A DNA stretch of 64,000 bases from Megalonaias nervosa. Lineage: Eukaryota > Mollusca > Bivalvia > Unionida > Unionidae. The notes beneath the pieces were generated by a model. The model searched no databases, was not told the origin of the DNA, and worked only from the letters and a program-made list of their open reading frames with translations. A program made the translations under genes and the position numbers. The stretch covers positions 1 through 64,000 of the forward strand of contig JAECUM010004967.1 in assembly GCA_016617855.1 (NCBI GenBank), written 5' to 3'. This document shows, piece after piece, positions 33,771 to 42,420 of this stretch; the first letter of the stretch is position 1, and each line of letters opens with the position of its first letter.

Positions 33771-36292
33771 GTTTCTCATTATTTCCTGGAATATCGATCT
33801 TAATATTTTGTTTTCGTGTATCTGCTGGGTGATAACAAAGAGGAACAGGCAAATCCGAAAATCTTTCCTTGTGTAACAGAAATAATTTCTCCTGAAGTGT
33901 ATCACGAACTATCTTCCGACCTGCGACTATCAAATCAGTGGGCTTCCATAAATTCCAAAAATCATTCATCGGAGTTTCTGAAATTATTTCACGCATTGTC
34001 TTACACGTAAATCTATCTGGCTGCAGTCTTATCAATCTTTGAAATTATTTCAGCGCTTCATCAATAGCTCCATGATCATCAGTTATCTCCTCATAATAAT
34101 CTATGAATTTTTCAGCCATTCGTGTGGAGATGATCCAACAAAAGGTGGTGGTTGACCATGATCACCACACATGATAATCGCAGTATTTCTCGTTAACAAC
34201 CAATCAAGAAATATTTTTAATACCTCCAACGATACCGTACAGATCTCATTCCAGATAATAATCTTAGGAATATGTCTCTCACCCATTCGCTTCAGGAGTC
34301 CACGTATCTCCCTTCCATCGAAAGAAACTGTAATATGTACACGAATTAACTCCACGTTCGTTCATTTCTCGTCCAAGTCTATGTGTGGGTGTCAAAACAA
34401 TCATATTGGCGGATTTATTTAATCGTCGAAACAATTCAATCGCACGAGTTGTTTTACCAGAACCACCGCACCCGTTGAGATAAATAGTCTTATGACGGCT
34501 TCCAGGATCAAACACAGATGGAGCCGATGATAATTCCAATAAACGATTATTTTTACAATAATTGTCCTCAGAAATATAATCAGCAGATTCAGAATAATCA
34601 AACATCTGTTCTTGTTTTATTCTCCATTCAACCCAAAACGCGTCATTGGAAATTTTTAACTGTTTCAGTGATTCTGTGTATTTTTTATTGATATAAAATG
34701 AATCTGTAGCAACTCTAACCGCGGTATCAGAAAATCTGTTTATCATCGATAATAAATTTATCGAAACATACGCAAGCATTGAAGATCTTAAATGAGTGAA
34801 CTGTGGTGATTCACCTTCAATATAACTCACTATTTTACCTAATTTAGTTCCATCAGATAAATAAACATTTTCTCGCTTTATTCAAGTGCCTCTCTCTGTT
34901 GTATCAGCAATTATAAAATCCAATTCCGCATCATCCATGATTACTCTACAACAATGTCGTTTGTGATCATATGATCCACCTTGGGTAAATTTACCAATTA
35001 TTTTTCTGCCGAGATCCTTTGCGAGTTTATTTTCATAATCAGTTATATCAGGATTTTCATCATAAGAGTATTTCTTCTGCTGTGTTAACCAAACTTGTTT
35101 CTGCGGACGACATGATATAATTGCTTTGCTGAATGTCGATGACACCAAAATTCCCGTATCAATCATATATCTAACTAAAACAATTAGAACCCAACATGTT
35201 TCTGAAAATGTCTCCCAAACCTAACATAAACAACCGGATGGAGATTCCGCGCTAACTCAAATGATTCAATACGGGCAAATCCGGTTAAGTCAAAATCAGG
35301 CAAAGGTCCATTTATCGCAACTCCTGTCATTTCATATGTTGGGTGACCAAATCTTTTGAAATATTCAAAACATTCTCCGTATCCAAGAAAACTTCTGGGA
35401 TAAGCCGCTACCATGTCGACGGAAATAGCATCTTTGTAATTGTATTTCGTATTCCATAATCCGCCGTGTCCGTATTCTAAGCAGCTTAGCTGCACGTCTT
35501 CAAGAAATTCCAATCGTGTTGGTTTCCATGAATTTTTCTTCTGAGCAACATGTGCAGCGACTGACGGAACGGTAAAACAATTATTGAGTTCGACAGTGAT
35601 TTCATCACCGATGACACTCCAGTATCTTTAACTGTTTCTACCCACTCATTTATTTTTTTACGTCTTAGAGCCGTTAAACCGTTTAATTGTTTCGCATTTG
35701 TAAAATGTTCTGTAACTCGCTCAGCAACACAATTCAGGCGAGAAATTTTCATTGGTAGAAGTTTATCGACGTTAGGTTTATCATTCAGTGAATATATCGC
35801 ATAAACAACTGCCGTTACAGGATATGCTCGTTCATAATAAGGTCTATCAATTCCAGTCAGTATTCCTGGTTTTGAACTTTTATTTATCGTTACAATGCCT
35901 CCACTATGCTCTGACGAGACACTCGAACAGGATCACGTTTGTCACCGATAATCCATGTGTCTTCGTCTGTTGCTACGATAAATTATATCTTGAAAAAGAT
36001 ATTTTCGTGTAGCGTCGAGATAATTAATAATTGTCGCTGCTCGCTCGTCATTCATTGATTGTTCGACAACACCATCGGCAACGCCACCGGCGTCGCGTAC
36101 AATTCTGAATGTTGACCATACATGAGCTGCACCTTCGTCGCGAAATTCTCTCTTCGCTTCACTGATACGATTGATTAAAGTTTTATTTGTTAAATCAACC
36201 AAAGCTCGCCTTGGTAATTGAGGGGTTATTCTGTCGAGATCGAATCTGGCTTTAGAGGGCTTAATCGCAGATAATCTCATAAATTCCTCCAT

Positions 36293-36436
36293 ATTATAAA
36301 TAAGCCAAATATATATTTAAATTGAAGATTAATTATATATATAATGATTGAAACAAAGAATAAATACAAGTGGTTAATGATAGGTTATTCAGTTCCTTGT
36401 AACAAAACTTGAGTAAATGAATTCTGTGGATATCAC
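36293..36436. promoter_or_regulatory. Divergent AT-rich interval between replicase and zinc-ribbon genes
   Basis: This interval holds AAATATATATTTAAATT and TTAATTATATATATAATG, TATA-like stretches facing both directions. Divergent transcription of the replicase (minus) and the small ORFs (plus) is implied by gene orientation. Confidence 0.4.
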
Positions 36437-36649
36437 ATGCAAAGCGTTCGCAGGAGGAGTCTAGGACCGAAACCGTGCTTGAAATGTGGTGTTATGGTCA
36501 TAGGAAAAACGCATTTGTGTGTGCAATGTGGTGATAAAAAATACAGACAGCTGAAAGGATATTATGATAAAAAAAATAATACCGATGGCGTCTGTAATGA
36601 ATCTCCTATAAAATGCGCTGAAGACTATCTCGCCAGATTTTCAAAATAA
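36437..36649 (+). CDS. Small zinc-ribbon protein (70 aa), intact
   Basis: The complete frame begins MQSVRRRSLGPKPCLKCGVM, with two Cys pairs, CLKC and CVQC, 18 residues apart and a Lys/Tyr-rich tail. It resembles the N-terminal ribbon of the phospholipase protein at 31701 in layout. Small ribbon proteins are common in large DNA viruses and may bind DNA or RNA; the specific role is unknown. The frame is unbroken, in contrast to most neighbours, and it is separated by 29 bp from the HNH gene downstream. Confidence 0.6.
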   Translation: MQSVRRRSLGPKPCLKCGVMVIGKTHLCVQCGDKKYRQLKGYYDKKNNTDGVCNESPIKCAEDYLARFSK

Positions 36650-36678
36650 TAATATCAACAAATAATATTATTATATAA

Positions 36679-37146
36679 ATGGAGCAAAATGAATTTGTGA
36701 AGCATCCCATAATTAAAAATTATGAGGCATCTCGTGATGGTGTAATCGGGAACTGTCGACTAAAAAGATCAGTCGGTTCTGTCGCTAATAACTGTTATCT
36801 CAAATTCAATACTAAGGGGAACAAAAATTATTACTCACACAGATTTGTCTATGAATGTTTTCATGGACTGATCAAAGAAGGATTTGTGATCGATCACGGC
36901 AACGGCAATAAGATTGATAATTCTTTGGGAAATTTACGAGCTATTACAACGAGTCAAAATTGCAAGTTTGGAAATACTGGCGGTAATTGTAAGTCTCCCA
37001 AATCAGTTGTATCTGCTAATATAGAGACAGGCGAAGAAATAATATTTCAATCAATGAAAGCAGCTGGAAAATGTTTTGATATTTGCATACCTTCAGTAAA
37101 CGTGTCGCGGATAAAATATACAAATCGGTGCATTCGAAAAAATTAA
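36679..37146 (+). CDS. HNH/NUMOD homing-type endonuclease (155 aa), intact
   Basis: The complete frame starts MEQNEFVKHPIIKNYEASRD (a NUMOD4-like opening: 'W..I..y..Y.vS..G.V'). It continues HRFVYECFHGLIKEGFVIDH with the catalytic His, NGNKIDNSLGNLR with the Asn, and ITTSQNCKF. A C-terminal NUMOD1-like helix-turn-helix follows (SVVSANIETGEEIIFQSMKA). Enzymes of this type cut DNA at specific sites and move as selfish genes in phages, chloroplasts and giant viruses. It is one of the few intact genes here and may be the latest arrival. Codon use looks as AT-rich as its neighbours. Confidence 0.85.
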   Translation: MEQNEFVKHPIIKNYEASRDGVIGNCRLKRSVGSVANNCYLKFNTKGNKNYYSHRFVYECFHGLIKEGFVIDHGNGNKIDNSLGNLRAITTSQNCKFGNTGGNCKSPKSVVSANIETGEEIIFQSMKAAGKCFDICIPSVNVSRIKYTNRCIRKN

Positions 37147-37349
37147 CCAAAACATAACATTTCAGTATCTCCCTATTTTATTAGATGATGAAGGGAGATA
37201 ACTCTGTTAAGCAACCGATTTCTCCGCTAGAGTAATTAAGCAGTTGCCCCGCTTGTAACTGCGTAATTATTATTATATTACTGCCTCGAACGTTTTTGTT
37301 TTTTTTTACTGTTTCTCCAATACGCGCCAATCCAGGTGTTATTTTTAGC

Positions 37350-37925
37350 TCTTACAGGGAAGACAGGTAAGTATTTGTACAGACCTACATTTACTTTAAC
37401 TCCCGAATGACATCCTGCAGAAATATATGTGCGATTATTAAATGCAGATATTTTATACGGTGTTATTCTTGGTATAACAGTATGTATACAGATTGAATAC
37501 GTTTGAAAAATTGAAATAAATTTACATCGCAGTTTACGCGGTTATACAACAATTGTGATTTATTCAGTATACTGATCACTTGTAGGAATCCTCAATAAGT
37601 GTGTATTTTGCCACAACTACCCGTTAGGTAACTTCAGTATAAGTCGCGCACGTGTGTGCAGTCCAGGTAAGTTATTTGTAGATCTTCCAGGTAAGATAGC
37701 TGTATACATGTACTATAACTCCCGGATGACATCCTGCAGAAATGTATGTGCGATTATTAAGTGCAGATATTTTATACACTATATTTTATAAAGTGTTTTA
37801 GAAATTGAAATAAATCCACACTACAGTTTACAATAATTTGTGATTTTAATCAGTATATTCTGATCGCGTTTAGTAGGTTCTCTGCTTTATCCTGCATAGG
37901 TAACTTCATAATAATTTGTGAAACA
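37350..37925. repeat. Diverged direct duplication, ~300 bp
   Basis: Copy 1 (37350-37640) and copy 2 (37665-37925) share CAGGTAAG, ACTCCCGaATGACATCCTGC, AGAAATaTATGTGCGATTAT, TGCAGATATTTTATAC, GAAATTGAAATAAATccACA and TTGTGATTT...CAGTATA in the same order. Identity is high in the core (37398-37458 against 37717-37777). Confidence 0.85.
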
Positions 37926-37940
37926 TATGTTTGTAGGAAT

Positions 37941-38010
37941 GGGTCCGTGGCGCAGTGTTAGAATCTTGGATTCTCATGCTGAGGCCTGGGGCTCTATTCC
38001 CGTGACAGGC
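37941..38010 (+). repeat. tRNA-like relic (possible SINE head)
   Basis: TCCGTGGCGCAGTGTTAGAA matches a tRNA A-box (TGGCNNAGTGG), and GGGGCTCTATTCCCG is a degraded B-box at normal spacing. The middle has an anticodon-loop-like TTCTCATG. Stems are imperfect, so it is a pseudo-tRNA or a SINE head rather than a working tRNA gene. Confidence 0.45.
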
Positions 38011-38479
38011 GTATCGTCGACGGTGGCACTACGATGCCATTTTTTCCTAATATAGTGGGGGTCCCACTCCCATGGATTTCATGTATACTTCTCACCACGT
38101 CGAACAACGTGGTGGGTGTATTTGTTGGAGGTGTACATGAAATTGTAAAACCTAGAGAGTCCTCTGAAACTCTAAAATTTCGTTTCGCTCATATTTAGGG
38201 ATTCGCCGGGGGGGGGGGTATGTCTATGAAAACTGGGACCTCCAAAATAAACAGTAACTTGACTGAGCTGTCAACCTCATTGAAGGGTAACCCCACACAA
38301 GGACATTCAGAAAGAATGTAAGCCAGAAAAGAAAATCATGAAGGGTGCCCCATACAAGGTACAAAAAGGCATCAATGAAGGGACCCTACAACAGCAAATA
38401 CTGGCCAATGAAGGGACCCCGTGGAATGGTAACCGCTCATCATTTCTGTTTATTTTTGTTTAGAAATATTTTTATTTTT

Positions 38480-39560
38480 ATTCAGGTTCAGATTTATTTA
38501 TTATTTTATTTATTTTTATTCTGATTAAGATTCAGATTTATTTTTATTCTGATTCAAATTCAAATTTATTCGGAAAATATTCTGATTCATTTTTATTTTT
38601 ATTCTGAATTATTCAGATTCAGATTTATTATTATTTTTATACTGATTCAGATTCAGATTTATTTTTATCTTAAACAAATATTTATTATATAATGAATTCC
38701 GAAAATATTCATGCAATTATTTCTGAGATTAAAAATTAAATGACGATAGAATTATCTGAACAGTTGGACCCTGAAAAAATTATAGATGATTTTGAAGTGC
38801 TTCAGGAACTGAAATATGATGGAAGATATACACTAGCAGCCAAGTATAGATTCCTTAAGTTACTTCAACAAGCCATGAAACAATCTCTACTTTATGTCGA
38901 TGATGAGAATATTCAAAAGTTTGTTTCACTCGCAAAGGCAATTGAAAAAGTTAGATCAGAGTGATCACACGAATACGAAACAAAAAGATTATGAGTTCAC
39001 GTGTGCGACAGCTAAAAAAATTATGTCTGATCGTGATCGTGATTGTAAAGTCACTGACGAAGTCACTGATGATGTCACTGACGAAAGTCAAGAAGATTAT
39101 AAAAGTTACTCATTCAGATTATAATATTTATTTTTTCTCCTGATACGGATTCAGATTATACTATTTATTTTTATTCTGATACAGATTCAGATTCAGATTC
39201 TGATTATAATATTTATTCTGATTCAGAAATATGTTTATTTTAGGTTTTAGGTTTTATTCTGATAATAATATTTATTCAGATTCAGATTATGATAATTATT
39301 TTGATTCAGATTCAGATAATATTATTCATTCTGATTCAGATTCAGATTCAGATTCTGATTTTAATATTTATTCAGATTCAGATTTTAATATTTATTCTGA
39401 TTCAGATTTATTCTGATTCAGATTTTTGTTTTCATTTTTTTCCCATTAATTCAGAATTTTTTACTATATCGATTACATCATCGAGAATCTTAATACGATT
39501 AAAATATTTATTCTGATAATAATGTTTATTCTGATTCAGATTTATTCTGATTCAGATTTA
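38480..39560. repeat. GATTCA/GATTCT hexamer repeat clusters
   Basis: Blocks of TTCAGATTCAGATTCAGATT, mixed with ATTTATT spacers, recur through this stretch. In the frame from 39231 they spell Ser-Asp repeats (SDSDSDSDSDF). Hexamer slippage is the likely origin; whether the Ser-Asp frame is translated is unclear. Confidence 0.85.
38740..38964 (+). CDS. Unknown small acidic protein (74 aa)
   Basis: The frame starts MTIELSEQLDPEKIIDDFEV and runs intact to a stop. It is mainly alpha-helical by composition. A second frame from about 38894 continues with a low-complexity K/D/E-rich stretch (VTDEVTDDVTDESQEDY) towards 39124, which suggests a longer original protein split by a frameshift near 38960. 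I do not recognise a family. Confidence 0.4.
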   Translation: MTIELSEQLDPEKIIDDFEVLQELKYDGRYTLAAKYRFLKLLQQAMKQSLLYVDDENIQKFVSLAKAIEKVRSE

Positions 39561-39635
39561 TTTTTTTCATTTTTTCCATTAATTCAGAATTTTTTACTAT
39601 ATTGATTACATCATCGAGAATCTTAATACGAAGTT
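39420..39635. repeat. Duplicated 3' part of the 39526-39711 gene
   Basis: TCATcgagAATCTTAATACGA, with TTAATTCAGAATTTTTTACTATAt and CGATTACATCATCG, occurs at 39446-39497 and again at 39576-39630. The two copies are about 130 bp apart and differ by one base in the core. Confidence 0.85.
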
Positions 39636-39711
39636 TGTTTAGACAATAATAACACACCATCAGTTGTTGTGCAAGAGTTAGTTTTTCTATCTCTGCAATT
39701 ATTCCATCCAT
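39526..39711 (-). CDS. Unknown small helical protein (61 aa)
   Basis: The complete frame MDGIIAEIEKLTLAQQLMVC... ends in a Lys/Asn/Ser-Glu tail that is encoded by the hexamer repeat. It has a helix-rich core and no recognised family. It lies 5 bp from the next minus-strand gene. Its coding end is partly duplicated downstream. Confidence 0.4.
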   Translation of the reverse strand: MDGIIAEIEKLTLAQQLMVCYYCLNKLRIKILDDVINIVKNSELMEKMKKINLNQNKSESE

Positions 39712-39716
39712 TATAT

Positions 39717-40540
39717 TTATTCGTGTAATTTAATTTGAGAAGACATCAGTCTCGATGACGCTAATGGCGTTCTACGAACGCTACGGACGCGAAGATCTAA
39801 GATCTCATATACAAACTTATAATGACATTGCAGATAAACCGGATTAACGGGCACTGACACAATTAAAAACCCAGGAGGTACTTCGGAGGTAAATAAATAT
39901 AAGATATATCCCTGTTGTGCATGTTTGGATTTTTCAGTATCTACTTGATACCTTCCTTCACACACCAAATTAACTGCGATCGTTGATGTGGTGTTTACAA
40001 AACCTGGTGATACATGCCGACCTCCACCGTATGGATCATTCTCATGCCTGAGAATAATCGCCAGTGGGTTTATTTTTCTCCACGCGTATACGATCTTTGG
40101 AAAGTATTCATCGATGATATCATTAACTGATTTTTTTTCAGTTCTTCGTCGTTAAATCCGGGTAAAATAAATTTTGGTATATCTGCCTCGGCTATTTTAT
40201 ATTGTTTAGCAAATAACTGTTGAGGGGTTGTTTTTCTGTCTGGGAGATGACCCTTTCCAGTAGCCACTGATGCATTAATTACCTGATTATAATTGCTGTT
40301 CCAGCGACTACAGCAGATGCGGAATAAACAATTATATCAGTAACAACGATACGTCAACGGTATTTTTATTTTTACTGTGTACTCGTCAATGATGTTTTTC
40401 AGTTGGGTCTGTAACAAACACACTTGCTCGTATCTGTATTTGTTTACAAAATTCAGATCTGACGATTGTGAAATCATATACTCTAAAGTATTAAGTAATC
40501 AACTGAGGTGTTTCAGTGACAAATTCCAGACACCACCAGT
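39717..40540 (-). pseudogene. Unknown structural-block protein, broken
   Basis: Three frames in sequence carry plausible coding: about 40510-40340 (helical, LNTLEYMISQSSDLNFVNKY), 40267-40070 (DIPKFILPGFNDEELKKNQ) and 39968-39717 (VCEGRYQV...TPLASSRLM). Position among virion genes suggests a minor capsid or penton-like protein, but I recognise no diagnostic motif. Frames change near 40300, 40110 and 39980, so it is not intact. Confidence 0.45.
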
Positions 40541-40552
40541 AAGACGCTGTGG

Positions 40553-41476
40553 TTAATCAGATGGTTCCAGTATAAACGTTTCTTCGACCGCTTGATTTAA
40601 TACAATAGACATGGTTTCAGAAAAATTATCGGTTGAATGACGCCATGGAAATGTGGTAAATATCCTGAATTGTGCAGCGCTGAACACGGACAGCCTATAC
40701 ACACCAGTGACTTCCGCGGTATGTTTGATAGTGTTATTTTGCTGTGACCATGTTGATGATCCTGATGATACTGTGTATACCACGTTGGTGATCTGTTTGT
40801 GAGGAATTTTAATCAGATTAGTTTTTTGAACGATATCAGGAATTCCACTGACAATATATTCTAGTTTTGTATTAATTTCAGAGAGTTTTATGTCAGCAAC
40901 CATTGGACTTCCAAAGAAATCATCTGCGATTTTATTAAGTTTTTGAAAATTTCTACCAGTATTTAAAAACATATTTACGTGAACATCATACTCCGCTCGT
41001 AGTGTATTCAATTTGTTATCGATTATAGTATCTTTATCATCCACATATTTCTTTGTTCCGGCATCTTCATCACTTGTTGGTTCTCTTAGAACAACGATTT
41101 TATTTCCATTCATGTTTTGAGTTCACCTCTCATTGTATCACCGGTGGATCGTAAAGGATCAGCAACACTTTTCGTAATTTCATTTTTGATAGTTGATAGT
41201 TGCGACTGATACGTTTGAGTCTCTGATTCTACTGCCGTCAGTAAATACTGGAATATTATCTGTGGTAGCACTGAGAACTCTACGAATTATGTCGATCCAC
41301 TTAATATTATTCGTCTTTAAGACACCGTATTTATCCTGAAAAATGACAACTTCATCTCTGTCAACACCTGATAAATCTTTAAGCTCGGCGAGTTCATCTT
41401 TTGTAGCGTATTTCGACAAATCGATATCTTCTTTCTTCTTGTCTTTGATAGAGGATCTTCCATAAATATCAACCAT
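40553..41476 (-). pseudogene. Fibre-like protein (phage-tail-fibre-like repeat)
   Basis: The first frame (41476-41180) starts MVDIYGRSSIKDKKKEDIDL and contains KYATKDELAELKDL. The second (41113-40553) starts MNGNKIVVLREPTSDEDAGT followed by KKYVDDKD. That is the 'M..NKI..L..PT...DA.TK.YVD' signature of tail-fibre and head-fibre proteins in phages and of fibre genes in some animal DNA viruses. A C-terminal beta-rich domain (VYTVSSGSSTWSQQNN ... IFTTFPWRHS) may form the receptor-binding tip. A slip near 41185 separates the frames. It would protrude from the capsid vertex. Confidence 0.65.
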
Positions 41477-41483
41477 TATACAA

Positions 41484-41969
41484 TTAGTGATTATTTAAAA
41501 CAGAACTCGTGTACACATTTACAACTTTACGAGGTGCATCGGAAGATTTTGAAATAGCATTGAGTACAGCAAGTGATTCACGGCTGCATATTGGTGGATC
41601 AGTTATTGTCTGTGTTGGTAATGTTGAATACCATACGGGAGTGTTTTGCACAGCGATTTTATTGCTGTTGACATATTTTAAAAATTCCTTTGGTGGTGCC
41701 AACCCATACGAATCAAAATAAATAATTCCACGTGCATCAATCACGTATGCAACCCATTGAGTACCTGAACCAGAACTTCTATCGAGATTAATGATACTGG
41801 TCTCAACATGATTTGGTTGTTTTGGTAATTGATCACGCATAAAAACACCTCTGAAGTTTTTGATATTTAATCGCACAGCAGCATCAAGTAAGTCAAAATT
41901 AGACATGGGAAGGAGACGCTTTGCGTCTAACGAAGTGTCCCAGGAAGTCTTAGACCTTTTCCGTACCAT
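41484..41969 (-). pseudogene. Adenain-like cysteine protease, catalytic His replaced
   Basis: The likely start is at about 41906 (MSNFDLLDAAVRLNIKNFRG), with FRGVFMRDQLP, then SGSGTQWVAYV, IIYFDSYGLAPP and PPICSRESLAVL. Adenain and Polinton proteases have GTHW (His), YFDSFGxPP (Asp) and CG-x-x-CL (Cys). Here the His codon at 41757-41759 is CAA (Gln), and the Gly after the catalytic Cys is Ser (41583-41588). The frame itself is open (161 codons including an upstream extension). The enzyme normally matures capsid proteins; this copy should be inactive. Confidence 0.85.
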
Positions 41970-42022
41970 GAACGAGGGGTTCCTGGCAGTTTTAGACCTT
42001 TCCCTTTATTTGTTTGGAATTT

Positions 42023-42398
42023 TTATTCCTTTTCCTGTTGCTTTTTTACTGCCATTCCAGCGGCAGTTCCAACAGCACCAAGTGCAGCTGCTTTTGCAAC
42101 AGCTGGAGCTGCAGCGGCTATCAACGTTGGTATAGCTGCGAGAAGTGGAAATATACCACCCGTCTTGGCAATGTCGCTAATGCCAATCGCAGACAAATCA
42201 AGTCGTACGCGGGTCTTTGACCGTTTGGCATCATTGATGTGCCTGAGTTGACGTTCAGTCAGTGATAGTTTATTTGGACCACCTGAGATCTGTCCTCGTT
42301 TCAGTAATATTTTCATTCCCGAATTCTTTTTTTGATACTGATTGTAGCTTTTTAATCTGACCAGGAGTCAGAGTAACACTAACATGATGATATGACAT
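42023..42398 (-). pseudogene. Adenovirus pX-like core/minor capsid peptide
   Basis: From an ATG at 42396-42398 (MSYHHVSVTLTPGQIKKLQS), coding continues after a slip in an A-run (near 42325-42332) into MKILLKRGQISGGPNKLSLT ... LSAIGISDIAKTGG, then a hydrophobic stretch IFPLLAAIPTLIAAAAPAVA and a Lys-rich end. Small basic proteins with one Ala/Leu-rich hydrophobic segment are a standard virion component of adintovirus/Polinton-like elements, and some lyse membranes or condense DNA. Apart from the single slip it is well kept. Confidence 0.6.
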
Positions 42399-42420
42399 TA
42401 TAATATCATGATCGATTTAA

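Larger units (their letters stand above)
33197..36292 (-). pseudogene. Replicase-like fusion: polymerase-B-like + SF1 helicase + HNH
   Basis: Reading from 36292 downwards: an N-terminal region (36292-35942, MEEFMRLSAIKPSKARFDLD) of unknown role; a region with AISVDMVAAYPRSFLGYG (about 35385-35435), like family-B polymerase motif A; LRSSMLAYVSINLL (motif B-like) and VRVATDSFYI (motif C-like, about 34695-34725); then the helicase motifs GCGGSGKTT (Walker A, 34449-34477), IIIWNEICTV (motif II), IIMCGDHGQPPPF (motif III) and TIHSSQGLT plus YLAVSRV (motifs V/VI); finally the HNH domain. Motif C and Walker A lie in one unbroken frame (34830-34279), which shows a physical fusion. In motif II the expected WDE is WNE (codon 34258-34260), an Asp-to-Asn change that should abolish ATP hydrolysis. 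At least six frame changes occur across the gene. Confidence 0.75.
37147..38739. other. Non-coding zone within the viral element
   Basis: No gene is seen over 1.6 kb. It holds a diverged tandem duplication of about 300 bp, a tRNA-like relic (37941-38010), four dispersed TGAAGGG(n)CCC motifs at 38280-38430, and the start of the GATTCA-type repeats (from 38480). It may be host DNA inserted in the element, or the element's own control region. Confidence 0.6.

Noticed and set aside
37941..38010. Functional tRNA gene
   Set aside because: The A-box is good but the B-box has about three mismatches to GGTTCGANTCC and the acceptor stem does not pair well, so it is listed only as a relic.
41509..42220. 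Plus-strand frames opposite the protease and pX genes
   Set aside because: The minus-strand frames carry recognisable family motifs; the plus-strand frames are shadows.
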